A DNA stretch of 64,000 nucleotides from Vreelandella sp031769195 (GCF_031769195.1 NZ_JAVHNP010000002.1:682001-746000), one strand, 5' to 3'; numbered from the stretch's first letter, positions 16,685-25,228 are shown. A program made the numbers and translations. The notes: generated from the letters alone by a model not told the origin.

Positions 16685-17464
16685 ATGACCAGCGAAGCAA
16701 CGCCTTTAGTGCGGGTTAACGTCTCCGAAGGCAGTATTGCCGAACTATTCATTGCGCGCCCAGCGGTGCGCAATGCCCTCAACGAGCCTACGGCACTGGC
16801 GCTTAATGAGGCATTAGCTAACGTAGCGGCTGACCCGCAGGTGCGCTGTGTGATTCTCAGCGGTGAAGGCAGCGCCTTTTGTGCCGGTGCTGATTTAGCG
16901 GAATTCGAGAAGGCCTCGACTGCGCCCGCCAGCGAACGGTTGGCCACTCTTTTTCTTCCCGCACTGCGTAGCATGATGACGATGGAAAAACCCGTGATTG
17001 CGGCGGTCAGCGGTGCCGCTGCGGGAATTGGTGTCTCTTACGTGCTGGCCAGCGACATGGTGGTCATGGGCCGCTCGGCTTACCTGAAACTGGCCTTTAT
17101 CAATATTGGCTTGATTCCCGATGGCGGCGCGTGCTGGCACTTGGTGCGCAAACTAGGCCACGCCCAGGCCTTTGAGATGGCGGCGCTAGCTACCCCAATA
17201 GATGCCGAGCGATGCGTGGCGCTGGGCGTGGCTAATCGGGCGGTGGAAGATGATCAGGTGTTAGCCGAAGCCCGCGCGCTGGCACAGGCGCTGGTGGCGC
17301 AATCCCCCCAAGCGCTGGGGGCAACGAAGCGGGCCATGCGGCAAGCGGGGAACCTATCCCTCGACGAGACCATCACGCTTGAAGGCGAGCTGCAGGATGC
17401 GTGTAAGGCCACCGAGGATTTTCACACCCGCGTGGCCGCCTTTCGTCAACGCCGCCGCAAGTGA
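16685..17464 (+). CDS. Enoyl-CoA hydratase/isomerase, PaaG-like
   Basis: The protein has 259 residues with the crotonase fold (FCAGADLAEF, AAAGIGVSYVLASD). Both hydratase glutamates are missing: the first site reads GVSYV and the second has A137 (LKLAFINIGL). It keeps an aspartate at 146 in GLIPDGGACW, matching the catalytic Asp region of PaaG (VPDSGGTW). PaaG-type enzymes isomerise double bonds of enoyl-CoA or epoxide intermediates, so an isomerase role is more likely than hydration. AAGGAG precedes ATG 16685. It is the last gene of the four-gene operon and overlaps the convergent gene by 19 bases. Confidence 0.8.
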   Translation: MTSEATPLVRVNVSEGSIAELFIARPAVRNALNEPTALALNEALANVAADPQVRCVILSGEGSAFCAGADLAEFEKASTAPASERLATLFLPALRSMMTMEKPVIAAVSGAAAGIGVSYVLASDMVVMGRSAYLKLAFINIGLIPDGGACWHLVRKLGHAQAFEMAALATPIDAERCVALGVANRAVEDDQVLAEARALAQALVAQSPQALGATKRAMRQAGNLSLDETITLEGELQDACKATEDFHTRVAAFRQRRRK

Positions 17465-18405
17465 TCTAGTGCCTGCTGATAATCCGCTCGCAGCGTGGCG
17501 ACCTCATCGGCCACGCTGTTCAGTGTGGTAATGCCCCCCACTCCCTGCCCGGCACCCCAAATATCCCGCCACGCTTTTGCTTTGCTACTGCCGCCTGATC
17601 CATAGCGCATGGCATTTTTGTCACCCTCTGGCAGTGACTCTGGATCTAGCCCGGCCAGCTCAATACTTTGACGCAGGTAGTTACCGTGCACGCCAGTAAA
17701 TAGATTGGTGTAGACGATATCCCCCGCGGCGGCTTCCAGTACCATCTGCTTGTAAGCAGGCTGGGCATTGGCTTCCTGGGTGGCAATAAAACGTGTTCCC
17801 ATATACACCATGTCCACGCCCAGCGCCTGAGCGGCGACGATCTGCTCGCCTTTGGTTATCGCCCCTGCCAGCACCAGCGGGCCGTCGTAAAACTGCCGCA
17901 CCTCCGCTACAAACGCGAAAGGGTTGAGCCGCCCCGCATGGCCGCCGGCCCCATGGCAGACCAAAATCAGCCCATCCACACCGGCCTCAACGGCTTTTTT
18001 AGCGTGCCTTATTGTAGTCACATCGTGAAATACCAAGCCGCCATAGGCGTGTACTTGCTCAACCACCCGGTTAGGCGCATGCAGGCTGGTGATAATCAGC
18101 GGTACTTTGAACTCAGCGCATAGCGCTACATCGTGCTCAAGGCGGTCATTGGTGGGGTGCACGATCTGGTTCACCGCAAACGGTGCGGCGGGTTGTTGCG
18201 GGTGCTGAGCGTTATAGTCGTCCAGCGTCTCGGTGATCTGCTGCAGCCACTCCCGAAGCACTTCCGCAGGCCTGGCGTTCAGCGCAGGAAACGCACCAAT
18301 AATGCCCGCCTGACACTGGGCAATCACCAGCTCAGGCCCAGAAACGATAAACATGGGAGAGCCGAACACCGGCAGCGTCATCGAGGCAGTCAGTTGGGTT
18401 AGCAT
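17446..18405 (-). CDS. Nitronate monooxygenase-family FMN flavoprotein
   Basis: The protein has 319 residues from ATG 18405 (GCGAG upstream; an upstream in-frame start at 18444 lies inside a terminator hairpin). It has the NMO/2-nitropropane dioxygenase TIM-barrel features: GSPMFIVSGPELV at the start, VCHGAGGHAGRL around the flavin phosphate, and MGTRFIATQEA. Members oxidise alkyl nitronates, but many relatives in fatty-acid or terpenoid clusters have no known reaction and some resemble FabK enoyl reductases. Its position among beta-oxidation genes suggests a redox step or detoxification there. It stands alone on this strand and converges on the isomerase gene. Confidence 0.8.
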   Translation of the reverse strand: MLTQLTASMTLPVFGSPMFIVSGPELVIAQCQAGIIGAFPALNARPAEVLREWLQQITETLDDYNAQHPQQPAAPFAVNQIVHPTNDRLEHDVALCAEFKVPLIITSLHAPNRVVEQVHAYGGLVFHDVTTIRHAKKAVEAGVDGLILVCHGAGGHAGRLNPFAFVAEVRQFYDGPLVLAGAITKGEQIVAAQALGVDMVYMGTRFIATQEANAQPAYKQMVLEAAAGDIVYTNLFTGVHGNYLRQSIELAGLDPESLPEGDKNAMRYGSGGSSKAKAWRDIWGAGQGVGGITTLNSVADEVATLRADYQQALDHLRRR

Positions 18406-18443
18406 GGAAAACTCGCTAGTTATTATTTTGAAGCAATACTGCA

Positions 18444-18463
18444 AAAGGCCCCACAGGGCCTTT
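18444..18463 (-). terminator. Terminator after etfBA
   Basis: Perfect 8-bp stem AAAGGCCC-caca-GGGCCTTT. On the minus strand it is followed by a short T run (TTTTGC), about 150 bases after the etfA stop. Confidence 0.55.
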
Positions 18464-18490
18464 CAGGAAGATAACGCACTGCAATGAAAT

Positions 18491-18587
18491 GGTCGGAACA
18501 ACCCGTAGCGGGGGTCTTTTGCCATGGATGGCAAAAGTAGCGCCCATGGAAGGGTTCACAGCGCCCCCGCGTAGGGTTGTTCCGACC
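18491..18587. repeat. 97-bp nested palindromic element (REP/MITE-like)
   Basis: The outer arms GGTCGGAACAACCC (18491-18504) and GGGTTGTTCCGACC (18574-18587) are perfect inverted copies. After a 3-base mismatch on each side they continue with GCGGGGG (18508) and CCCCCGC (18564). An inner palindrome has stem CTTTTGCCA/TGGCAAAAG at 18516-18537. It lies wholly between genes, between etfA and the nitronate monooxygenase. No second copy was seen in the window. It has no coding capacity of its own. Confidence 0.8.
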
Positions 18588-18609
18588 AATGACAAGATGT
18601 CAGAAGCGC

Positions 18610-19536
18610 TTACAGCTTGCTCTCAAGCTCAGGCAGAATCTCGAACAGATCCCCGACCAGGCCGTAGTCGGCCACCTGGAAGATCGGCGCTTCGTCGTCT
18701 TTGTTGATCGCGACGATCACTTTGGAGTCTTTCATACCCGCCAAGTGCTGAATCGCGCCTGAAATACCCACCGCAATGTACAGCTCCGGCGCGACGATCT
18801 TACCGGTCTGGCCCACCTGCATGTCATTGGGCACGAAGCCGGCGTCGACCGCCGCACGGGAAGCGCCAATGGCCGCGCCCAGCTTGTCGGCAATGCCGTC
18901 CAGCAGTTTGAAGTTCTCGCCATTGCCCATACCACGGCCGCCGGAGATCACGACCTTGGCGCCGCCGAGTTCCGGGCGGTCGCTTTGTGCCAGCTCTTGC
19001 TTCACGAAGCTGGACTGGGCGTTGTCCGCGACGAAATCCACTGCTTCTACCGCGGCGCTGCCGCTGGTGCCCACCGCATCAAAACCGGTGGTGCGGATGG
19101 TGATGACTTTAAGCACGTCGTCACTTTTCACCGTGGCGATGGCGTTACCGGCGTAGATCGGGCGCAGGAAGGTATCAGCGCTTTCGACGCCAATCACATC
19201 TGACAGCTGGCTGACGTCTTTCAGTGCCGCCAGGCGCGGCAGGACGTTTTTGCCCGTGGTGGAGGCGCTGGCCAGCACGTGGGTGTAATCGCCCGCCAGC
19301 TCAACCAGCAGTGCGCCCATGGGCTCGGCCAGCTGGTGGGCGTAGGCGGCGTTGTCTGCCACGCGTACTTTGTTTACGCCGTCGAGCTTGGCAGCGGCGT
19401 CGGCGGCTGCCTGAACGCCTTCACCGGCCACCAGGATATCAATCTCGCCACCAATGGCTTGGGCAGCAGCGACGACGTGGGCGGTGGCGCCCGCTAACTG
19501 ACCTTCATGCAGGTCGGCAAGTACCAGAATGCTCAT
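18610..19536 (-). CDS. etfA: Electron transfer flavoprotein alpha subunit
   Basis: The protein has 308 residues. The N-terminal half (ILVLADLHEGQLAGAT) matches ETF-alpha domain I. The C-terminal FAD domain contains SGGRGMGNGENF, VGQTGKIVAPELYIAVGISG and the AINKDDEAPIFQVADYGLVGD stretch, which surround the FAD. With EtfB it takes electrons from acyl-CoA dehydrogenases and passes them to ETF-ubiquinone oxidoreductase, which is not in this window. It starts 14 bases after the etfB stop. The location between two sets of acyl-CoA dehydrogenase genes fits its role. Confidence 0.95.
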   Translation of the reverse strand: MSILVLADLHEGQLAGATAHVVAAAQAIGGEIDILVAGEGVQAAADAAAKLDGVNKVRVADNAAYAHQLAEPMGALLVELAGDYTHVLASASTTGKNVLPRLAALKDVSQLSDVIGVESADTFLRPIYAGNAIATVKSDDVLKVITIRTTGFDAVGTSGSAAVEAVDFVADNAQSSFVKQELAQSDRPELGGAKVVISGGRGMGNGENFKLLDGIADKLGAAIGASRAAVDAGFVPNDMQVGQTGKIVAPELYIAVGISGAIQHLAGMKDSKVIVAINKDDEAPIFQVADYGLVGDLFEILPELESKL

Positions 19537-19550
19537 GAGATCAGCTCCTA

Positions 19551-20300
19551 TTAAAGCACTTTGGCTTCGTTTTTCAGTTTGTCGATCAGCTCGTCCACGG
19601 AGGCGACTTTGATACCGCCTTTACGCTCCGCCGGGGATTCTACTTTGAGCAGCGTGACCTTGGAGGCTACTTCCACGCCGTAGTCGGCGGGGGTTTTGAC
19701 ATCCAACGGCTTTTTCTTGGCCTTCATGATGTCCGGCAGCTTGGCGTAGCGCGGCTCGTTGAGGCGCAGGTCGGTGGTCACAATCGCGGGTAGCGTCAGG
19801 GCGATAGTTTGCAGACCGCCGTCGATTTCCCGGGTGACATTCACCTTATCGCCATCCACCGCGACTTCTGAGGCAAAGGTGCCCTGGGGCAGACCGGTCA
19901 GCGCGGCAAGCATCTGGCCGGTCTGGTTGTTGTCGGTGTCGATCGCCTGCTTGCCGAGAATCACCAGGCCGGGCTGCTCTTCGTCGACCACCTTGGCCAA
20001 CAGCTTGGCCACCGCCAGCGATTCGGCGCGCTCGTCGGTTTCAATATGGATGGCGCGGTCGGCCCCCAGCGCCAGCGCGGTGCGCAGCTGCTCTTGGGCG
20101 GCCTTGGGGCCTACCGTGACGGCGACGACTTCGGTGGCCACGCCTTTCTCTTTCAGGCGCACGGCTTCTTCTACGGCAATTTCGCAGAAGGGGTTCATGG
20201 CCATTTTGACGTTGGTAAGATCCACATCAGAATGATCCGCCTTGACGCGGATTTTGACGTTGTAGTCGATGACGCGTTTCACCGCGACGAGTATTTTCAT
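19551..20300 (-). CDS. etfB: Electron transfer flavoprotein beta subunit
   Basis: The protein has 249 residues beginning MKILVAVKRVIDYNVKIRVK, with NPFCEIAVEEAVRLKEKG and the ETF-beta signature around VTREIDGGLQTIALTLPAIVTTDLRLNEPRY (positions about 158-188). It binds AMP and contacts the dehydrogenases. It is the first gene of the etfBA operon on the minus strand. Just upstream, 20344-20358 (TTCCGCA half, 11 of 15 matches to the operator candidate at 12793) could be a third regulatory site, but this is weak. Confidence 0.95.
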   Translation of the reverse strand: MKILVAVKRVIDYNVKIRVKADHSDVDLTNVKMAMNPFCEIAVEEAVRLKEKGVATEVVAVTVGPKAAQEQLRTALALGADRAIHIETDERAESLAVAKLLAKVVDEEQPGLVILGKQAIDTDNNQTGQMLAALTGLPQGTFASEVAVDGDKVNVTREIDGGLQTIALTLPAIVTTDLRLNEPRYAKLPDIMKAKKKPLDVKTPADYGVEVASKVTLLKVESPAERKGGIKVASVDELIDKLKNEAKVL

Positions 20301-20383
20301 AAGGCATGCTCCAGCGATTGAATCATTAGCTCTTCAGCTTTAATTCCGCATAGTAAAATAATATTTCACTTTATAGAAAGAAC

Positions 20384-20416
20384 AATAAAAAAACGCCTGC
20401 CAAAGGTCAAGCGTTT
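20384..20416 (-). terminator. Terminator of the ligase/thioesterase operon
   Basis: AAACGC...GCGTTT arms at 20391-20416, followed on the minus strand by TTTTTTTATTG. It lies just after the stop of the membrane-protein gene at 20433. Confidence 0.65.
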
Positions 20417-20432
20417 CATGCTACCTAACGCC

Positions 20433-21818
20433 TTAGAACGGCGACCAACCAAACCATAATGCCAACAGCGGGATCACCGTGATCAGAAAGCGGCCGTTCC
20501 AACGGTAGCCAATGCGGGTGGCAGGTACGCGGGTAAAGCGCGACAGAATCAGCATAGAGGCCGTCATCGGCGACGACATCAGCGCCAGCGCCCAGCCCAC
20601 CATCAAAGAGGCCCCTATCAGCGCAGGGGTTAACCCCTCAATACCCAGCGTGGGGAGTAACCCCACCAACAGCGTCACCGTGACAATCGGGTTGACGCCT
20701 ATTTGCGCCAGCCCCACCACCATCAGCATTGCCAACACCGCGTTGAACGCGCCTAGTGGGCCAAGCACTGCCAATAGCGGCGCTAGCTGCTGGGTGTCCA
20801 CCAAGCCCACACATAAATGCCCTAAATAGCCTGCCGCCCCCAGCACCACGATTTCATTAGCGCTGGGAGACAGCAACCAAGGTAGCTGACGATGCACTGC
20901 CGTAACGGCGGCAGGCAGCCCGCCATAGCCCAGCCTGCGACGCTGCCAAGCTAGCCACAGTAGCGCACCGGTGGGCGCCCCCAGCAGCGCGGCAATCGGC
21001 AGGCGTAAATCCAACAGCCACGCAATGGAGAATACCAGCGCGACAATGCCGATGAGCAGCACACAAAATTGCGCCAGCGGGCGCAGCGAAGGAGGTGCGT
21101 AAGCTTTACTGGCGGGCGGGTGCGGGCCAGTGACGTAATCCACCGCCCAGCCCGCCATAAAAATCAGCCCGGCGGCGCCTAAAATATAGGGTGCCAACTG
21201 TAGCCAAGTGACCTGGGGAAGGCTTGAAAGCACCACTGCCACCCCGATACCCATGGGCGAAATCAGCGGTGCCAGCGAAAATCCGCGCAGTAGCGCCAGC
21301 ATCATACGTCGCTGGCGCGCCTGCTGTACCCAAGCGCGCCCCTGCGCCGCGCTGAGGGTATTGCTCTTCTCGATCATCGCAGCGAACAGATTTAGCACGC
21401 CAATGTTCAGAATGATGCCGAACAGCGCCGAGCCCAGGGATAAGATCGGGTAGCGGCGGCTAGGCGGCTGAAGCAGCATGCTTTGCCCGCAGTGGCGCAC
21501 TAAACGGGAACGATAGGCGGGTAAACGCAGCATGCTGAGCGCCACCACAAAGGTGGCAAAAAAGGCAAAACGCCCGCTTGCCTCAAACAGCAGTTGCCCA
21601 GGCGTGGGCGAATGCCACAGCGCGAGCAGCGTAAGGACGCCCGCCGCGCACAGCAGCCCTTTAGCCATACGGGTCAGTTGGCCTTTCAGGGTTATTAAAT
21701 AGAGCAGCAGCGCCAAAACGCCTGCGGCTTGCCACACCACGCCACCCCCGACTAAGTAGGTCAGCGTGGCGAGGGTGGCCAACAGTAAACAGGAAACCCG
21801 CAGGCGGGCTGGGCTCAC
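20433..21818 (-). CDS. Unrecognised polytopic membrane protein, possible carboxylate permease
   Basis: The protein has 461 residues with about 12 predicted membrane segments. I do not recognise the family with certainty. Two features recall ion-transporter-superfamily carriers (DcuC/CitMHS/DctM-like): two helix-breaking motifs in separate halves (SLAPLISPMGIGVAV near 180 and GLAQIGVNPIVT with MSSPMTASMLILSRF near 385-420), and a central charged loop near residues 235-245. The start is GTG 21818, overlapping the thioesterase stop as GTGA. It is thus translationally coupled to thioesterase, CoA ligase and dehydrogenase genes, so import or export of the acid handled by that operon is a reasonable guess. 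Confidence 0.7.
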   Translation of the reverse strand: MSPARLRVSCLLLATLATLTYLVGGGVVWQAAGVLALLLYLITLKGQLTRMAKGLLCAAGVLTLLALWHSPTPGQLLFEASGRFAFFATFVVALSMLRLPAYRSRLVRHCGQSMLLQPPSRRYPILSLGSALFGIILNIGVLNLFAAMIEKSNTLSAAQGRAWVQQARQRRMMLALLRGFSLAPLISPMGIGVAVVLSSLPQVTWLQLAPYILGAAGLIFMAGWAVDYVTGPHPPASKAYAPPSLRPLAQFCVLLIGIVALVFSIAWLLDLRLPIAALLGAPTGALLWLAWQRRRLGYGGLPAAVTAVHRQLPWLLSPSANEIVVLGAAGYLGHLCVGLVDTQQLAPLLAVLGPLGAFNAVLAMLMVVGLAQIGVNPIVTVTLLVGLLPTLGIEGLTPALIGASLMVGWALALMSSPMTASMLILSRFTRVPATRIGYRWNGRFLITVIPLLALWFGWSPF

Positions 21819-22285
21819 TCGTTGGGCTCCCTCAACTGTGGGTCGGGAGTGCCTTGTGACGATTCGCTGCCACTACGGCGGCGAAACGCGCCTTCCCCCA
21901 TAGCCACCAGATTGCCCTGCTCATCGACAATCTCGCCGCTGGTCATAAAGGTTTTTTGCCCGCCGCCACGCAGCGTGCCCGTAGCCCGCAGCACGCCTTG
22001 CCGAGCAGGCCCCACAAAGGTGGTGGTGAGTGACAGCGTCATCCCACGACGAATATTTCCAGGCACATCGCAGTGCAGGCCCGCCAAGCTCAGGGCGCTA
22101 TCCAGCATCGAGGCCAATACGCCACCATGCACATTGCCGCTACGGTTAAGGTGCTTGGGTTCAATGGTGAGTTCCACTACTGCGCGCCCCTCTTCCCACT
22201 CTACAACGTGCATACCCAACAGTTCGTGATAGCCCATCAGCGCCTGGGGCGTGGTGGAAGCGGTCGCGCTGTCTATTTCGCTCAT
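21815..22285 (-). CDS. PaaI-family hotdog thioesterase
   Basis: The protein has 156 residues with one hotdog domain. HLNRSGNVHGGVLASMLDSA is the PaaI/YbgC-type active region; HGG with a following Asp is usual for hydrolysis of acyl- or aryl-CoA. The family releases stalled CoA esters. ATG 22285 overlaps the stop of the CoA ligase gene (ATGA), and the stop overlaps the next gene's GTG. In context it would recycle CoA from dead-end intermediates of the same pathway. Confidence 0.85.
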   Translation of the reverse strand: MSEIDSATASTTPQALMGYHELLGMHVVEWEEGRAVVELTIEPKHLNRSGNVHGGVLASMLDSALSLAGLHCDVPGNIRRGMTLSLTTTFVGPARQGVLRATGTLRGGGQKTFMTSGEIVDEQGNLVAMGEGAFRRRSGSESSQGTPDPQLREPNE

Positions 22286-23883
22286 AAAGCGCTCTCCTGC
22301 TGGGCCAAGTCGCGTAGCCGCCCTTTCAAAATCTTACCGCTGGCGGTGGAAGGCAGCGCATCCATCAGCACAATTTGAGTGGGCCGCTTATAGGGCGCAA
22401 GCCGCTCGGCAATAAAGGCTTTGAGTTCTGCCATATCAACCTCAATGCCCGGCTCGCACTGTACAAACGCCACCACTTCTTCATTGCCGGCCACTTGCCG
22501 CCCCACCACGGCGGTTAAGGTTACCGCCGGGTGCTCGTTGATCACCGCTTCCACATCCGGCGGATAGATATTAAAACCCGAGCGAATAATCAGCTCCTTA
22601 CTACGACCCACTATATAGAGCTGATCGTCGTGATCCAGCTTGGCAATATCGCCGGTATTGAGCCAGCCATCTTCCGTTAACGTGGCGCGGGTAGCGTCCG
22701 GCTGGCGGAAGTAGCCCTTCATAATATTGGGGCCACGCACCCATAGCTCACCCACCTCATCGCCTGCCTTTTCTGACGTGCCGCTGCTGCCTAAGGGCTC
22801 TAACCGATACTCCAAAAGCGGTAGCACGCGGCCCACGGTGCTGCTCTGATGGCGGTCTTCAATGCGGGTTTGGCTAATCGTGGGGCTGGCTTCGGTGAGG
22901 CCGTAGCCGTTGTGCAGCGTTAGGCCAAACGCCGCTTCCACGCGGTTTTTGGTATCGCTATCCAGCGGCGAGCCGCCTGCCGACATATAGATAAGCGCCG
23001 GCGCCTCTAGCACCCGCTGCTCACGCTTCAAGTACTCCAAGGCGCGGGCATACATGGCGGGCACGCCTTGAAGTACCGTAATACGCTCCTCTTTCAACGT
23101 TGCCAACAGTTGAGCAGCCTCGAAACGCGGCACGGTATACAGGCAAGCACCGTTATACAGCGAGCCCATACACACCGATGAGAGACCAAACACATGGGAC
23201 ATCGGCAACACGCCGTACACCCGCTGCCCTTCACTCAAATGGCGCATACCGCCAGAAATCGAGGCGATATATAGAATGCCGCGATGGGTGAGCATCACGC
23301 CTTTCGGTGTACCGGTGGTGCCTGAGGTGTAGATCATCGCTGCGACTTGATCAGCACCGCTGGCATGCACAGGCTCCGGCTCACTTTCAAACAGCGGTGA
23401 AATCGCTAGGCCGCCGAGCTGCGGATGCTGGTAGCGGTCGGCCGCGTGACGCTCGGCGTGCTGGCCTGCCTCTTGAGAGGCCTCGCAGGTATAAAACACT
23501 CGGCGCGGCAGGCAGTTGCCCTGGATTAGATCCACTTCTTGGGCGGAAAGTCGCGAATTGACAATCGCGACCCAAACGTCCATTTCGCTGGCAGCTAGCA
23601 GCAACACCACCAGCGCCCGGCAGTTTTCACTGACCGTCATAATACGATCACCAGGCCGTACGCCAAGATTAGCTAACCACTCGCAGGCGGCATGGATCTC
23701 TTGACCCAGCTCGGCGTAGCTCCAGCGAACGCTGCCATCCACCAGCGCGGGGTGATCGGCTAGGCGTTGGGCATTTTCCAGCACGCGGGTGCTCAAGCGC
23801 TCGGGGAGTTCAGCTAACAGCTCGCTGGCCAGACGGCCAAAGATCTTCTCGTCCGGCGCTTGGTAAGGGACCGACAGAGCCAT
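22282..23883 (-). CDS. Acyl-CoA synthetase (AMP-forming ligase)
   Basis: The protein has 533 residues of the ANL superfamily. MIYTSGTTGTPKGVML is the phosphate loop, followed by NGYGLTEASPTIS, GWLNTGDIAKLD and KELIIRSGFNIYPPDVEA. The adenylation lysine is K517 in STASGKILKGR. It activates a carboxylic acid with ATP and CoA as the entry step of the catabolic pathway. The chain length or ring nature of the substrate cannot be read off. Start and stop both overlap neighbours (TAATG with the dehydrogenase upstream and ATGA with the thioesterase downstream). Confidence 0.9.
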   Translation of the reverse strand: MALSVPYQAPDEKIFGRLASELLAELPERLSTRVLENAQRLADHPALVDGSVRWSYAELGQEIHAACEWLANLGVRPGDRIMTVSENCRALVVLLLAASEMDVWVAIVNSRLSAQEVDLIQGNCLPRRVFYTCEASQEAGQHAERHAADRYQHPQLGGLAISPLFESEPEPVHASGADQVAAMIYTSGTTGTPKGVMLTHRGILYIASISGGMRHLSEGQRVYGVLPMSHVFGLSSVCMGSLYNGACLYTVPRFEAAQLLATLKEERITVLQGVPAMYARALEYLKREQRVLEAPALIYMSAGGSPLDSDTKNRVEAAFGLTLHNGYGLTEASPTISQTRIEDRHQSSTVGRVLPLLEYRLEPLGSSGTSEKAGDEVGELWVRGPNIMKGYFRQPDATRATLTEDGWLNTGDIAKLDHDDQLYIVGRSKELIIRSGFNIYPPDVEAVINEHPAVTLTAVVGRQVAGNEEVVAFVQCEPGIEVDMAELKAFIAERLAPYKRPTQIVLMDALPSTASGKILKGRLRDLAQQESAL

Positions 23884-25034
23884 TAGGACGCCTCCCGCAC
23901 CATGTTCCGTGCAATCACCAGCTGCTGAATTTGCGTCGTCCCTTCGTAAATGCGGAATAAACGCACATCGCGGTAGAAACGCTCAACAGCGTATTCCGAC
24001 ATATAGCCCGCACCGCCGTGCACCTGCACGGCACGATCCGCGACGCGGCCCACCATTTCGGCACAGAACAGCTTGCAGCACGAGGCCAGGGTTGAGACGT
24101 TCTCGCCATCATCTTTACGCCGTGCAGCGTCCATCACCATGGTTTTGCCTGCGTAGGCCTCGGTTTTACTATCGGCGAGCATCGCCTGCACCAGTTGGTG
24201 CTCTGCCAGCGGCGCACCAAACTGTTTACGCTCCATGGTGTAGCGCAGCGACTCTTCGACTAATCGCTCGGCTACGCCCACACACACCGCAGAGATATGC
24301 AGCCGCCCACGATCCAGCACCTTCATGGCGGTTTTAAAGCCTTGGCCCTCTTTGCCGCCAATGATGTTTTCTGCGGGCACACGACAGTTATCAAAGATGA
24401 TGTCGCAGGTATGCGCGCCCTTCTGGCCCATCTTATTATCCGCCGGGCCGCGAATAAGCCCCGGCGTATTGCCTTCAACAATAAAGGCGGAGATACCGCC
24501 AGCGCCTTTGTTGTCTGGGTCTGTGCGCGCCATGACGGTGAACAGGTCCGCTTCCGGGCCGTTGGTGATATAGCGCTTGGTACCGTTCAAAATATAGTGA
24601 TCACCATCGCGCACGGCGGCGGTACGCAGGCTGGCGGCATCAGAGCCTGAATCCGGCTCGGTTAAGCAGAACGAGCTGAGTATTTCGCCGGTGGCTAGGC
24701 GCGGCACGTATTTGGCTTTCTGCTCTTCGGTGCCATCAATCAAAATTCCCTGGGCACCGATGCCGTTATTGGTGCCGAATACTGAGCGGAACGCGGGAGA
24801 CGTTTTGCCAATTTCCATGGCCACCAAGGCTTCCTCTTCCATGGTGAGCCCTAAACCGCCGTACTCCTCAGGAATCGATAGACCGAACAGCCCCATCTCC
24901 TTCATTTCTGACAGAATTTCGGCAGGTACTGCGTCCTCTTCGGCCAGACGCGCCTCGTTGGGAATTAAACGCTCCCGGACAAAGCGGGCAATGGTATCAA
25001 CCAACTGATTCAGCAGTTCGGGATCACGGATCAT
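23883..25034 (-). CDS. Acyl-CoA dehydrogenase (conventional, homotetrameric type)
   Basis: The protein has 383 residues from ATG 25034, which follows AGGAG; a more distant in-frame start at 25052 overlaps that site. It shows SSFCLTEPDSGSDAASLRT, KRYITNGPEAD and the C-terminal RIYEGTTQIQQL, with the catalytic Glu at 364 as in short/medium-chain enzymes. This contrasts with the heteromeric pair at 14352-16674, so the locus encodes at least two distinct 2,3-dehydrogenation activities. It is the first gene of the minus-strand ligase operon and divergent from the hydroxyacyl-CoA dehydrogenase gene. Confidence 0.9.
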   Translation of the reverse strand: MIRDPELLNQLVDTIARFVRERLIPNEARLAEEDAVPAEILSEMKEMGLFGLSIPEEYGGLGLTMEEEALVAMEIGKTSPAFRSVFGTNNGIGAQGILIDGTEEQKAKYVPRLATGEILSSFCLTEPDSGSDAASLRTAAVRDGDHYILNGTKRYITNGPEADLFTVMARTDPDNKGAGGISAFIVEGNTPGLIRGPADNKMGQKGAHTCDIIFDNCRVPAENIIGGKEGQGFKTAMKVLDRGRLHISAVCVGVAERLVEESLRYTMERKQFGAPLAEHQLVQAMLADSKTEAYAGKTMVMDAARRKDDGENVSTLASCCKLFCAEMVGRVADRAVQVHGGAGYMSEYAVERFYRDVRLFRIYEGTTQIQQLVIARNMVREAS

Positions 25035-25131
25035 AACGGCTCCTGGTGGCAACGATATTTTTTATGGTTGGCGTTCGCGCGGGCAGTGAGGCCTGCAATA
25101 ATTCTGCATGGCGAAACTAGCGTTCACTCTC

Positions 25132-25160
25132 TTGTCAGGCACTTTTGCATAGCCTAGGAT
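25132..25160 (+). promoter_or_regulatory. Candidate promoter of the hydroxyacyl-CoA dehydrogenase operon
   Basis: TTGTCA (5 of 6) at 25132, a 17-base spacer, and TAGGAT (4 of 6) at 25155. The predicted start near 25167 puts the palindrome at 25184 just downstream, a repressor-like position. Confidence 0.35.
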
Positions 25161-25183
25161 GGCAGTCAATAAACGAAATGCTA

Positions 25184-25198
25184 TTTTGCAATGCAGAA
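25184..25198. promoter_or_regulatory. Candidate operator, second copy
   Basis: TTTTGCA-a-TGCAGAA, an inverted repeat with one mismatch, sharing its last eleven bases with the site at 12793-12807. A degenerate relative (TTCTGCATGGCGAAA) lies at 25102-25116 in the same divergent promoter region. Confidence 0.4.
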
Positions 25199-25228
25199 CA
25201 ACAACGCTAGCAGCGAGGATGTTGACCT

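Noticed and set aside
18489..18707. Small frame across the 97-bp palindrome and the end of etfA
   Set aside because: It overlaps etfA in antisense and begins inside an inverted repeat; no ribosome site.
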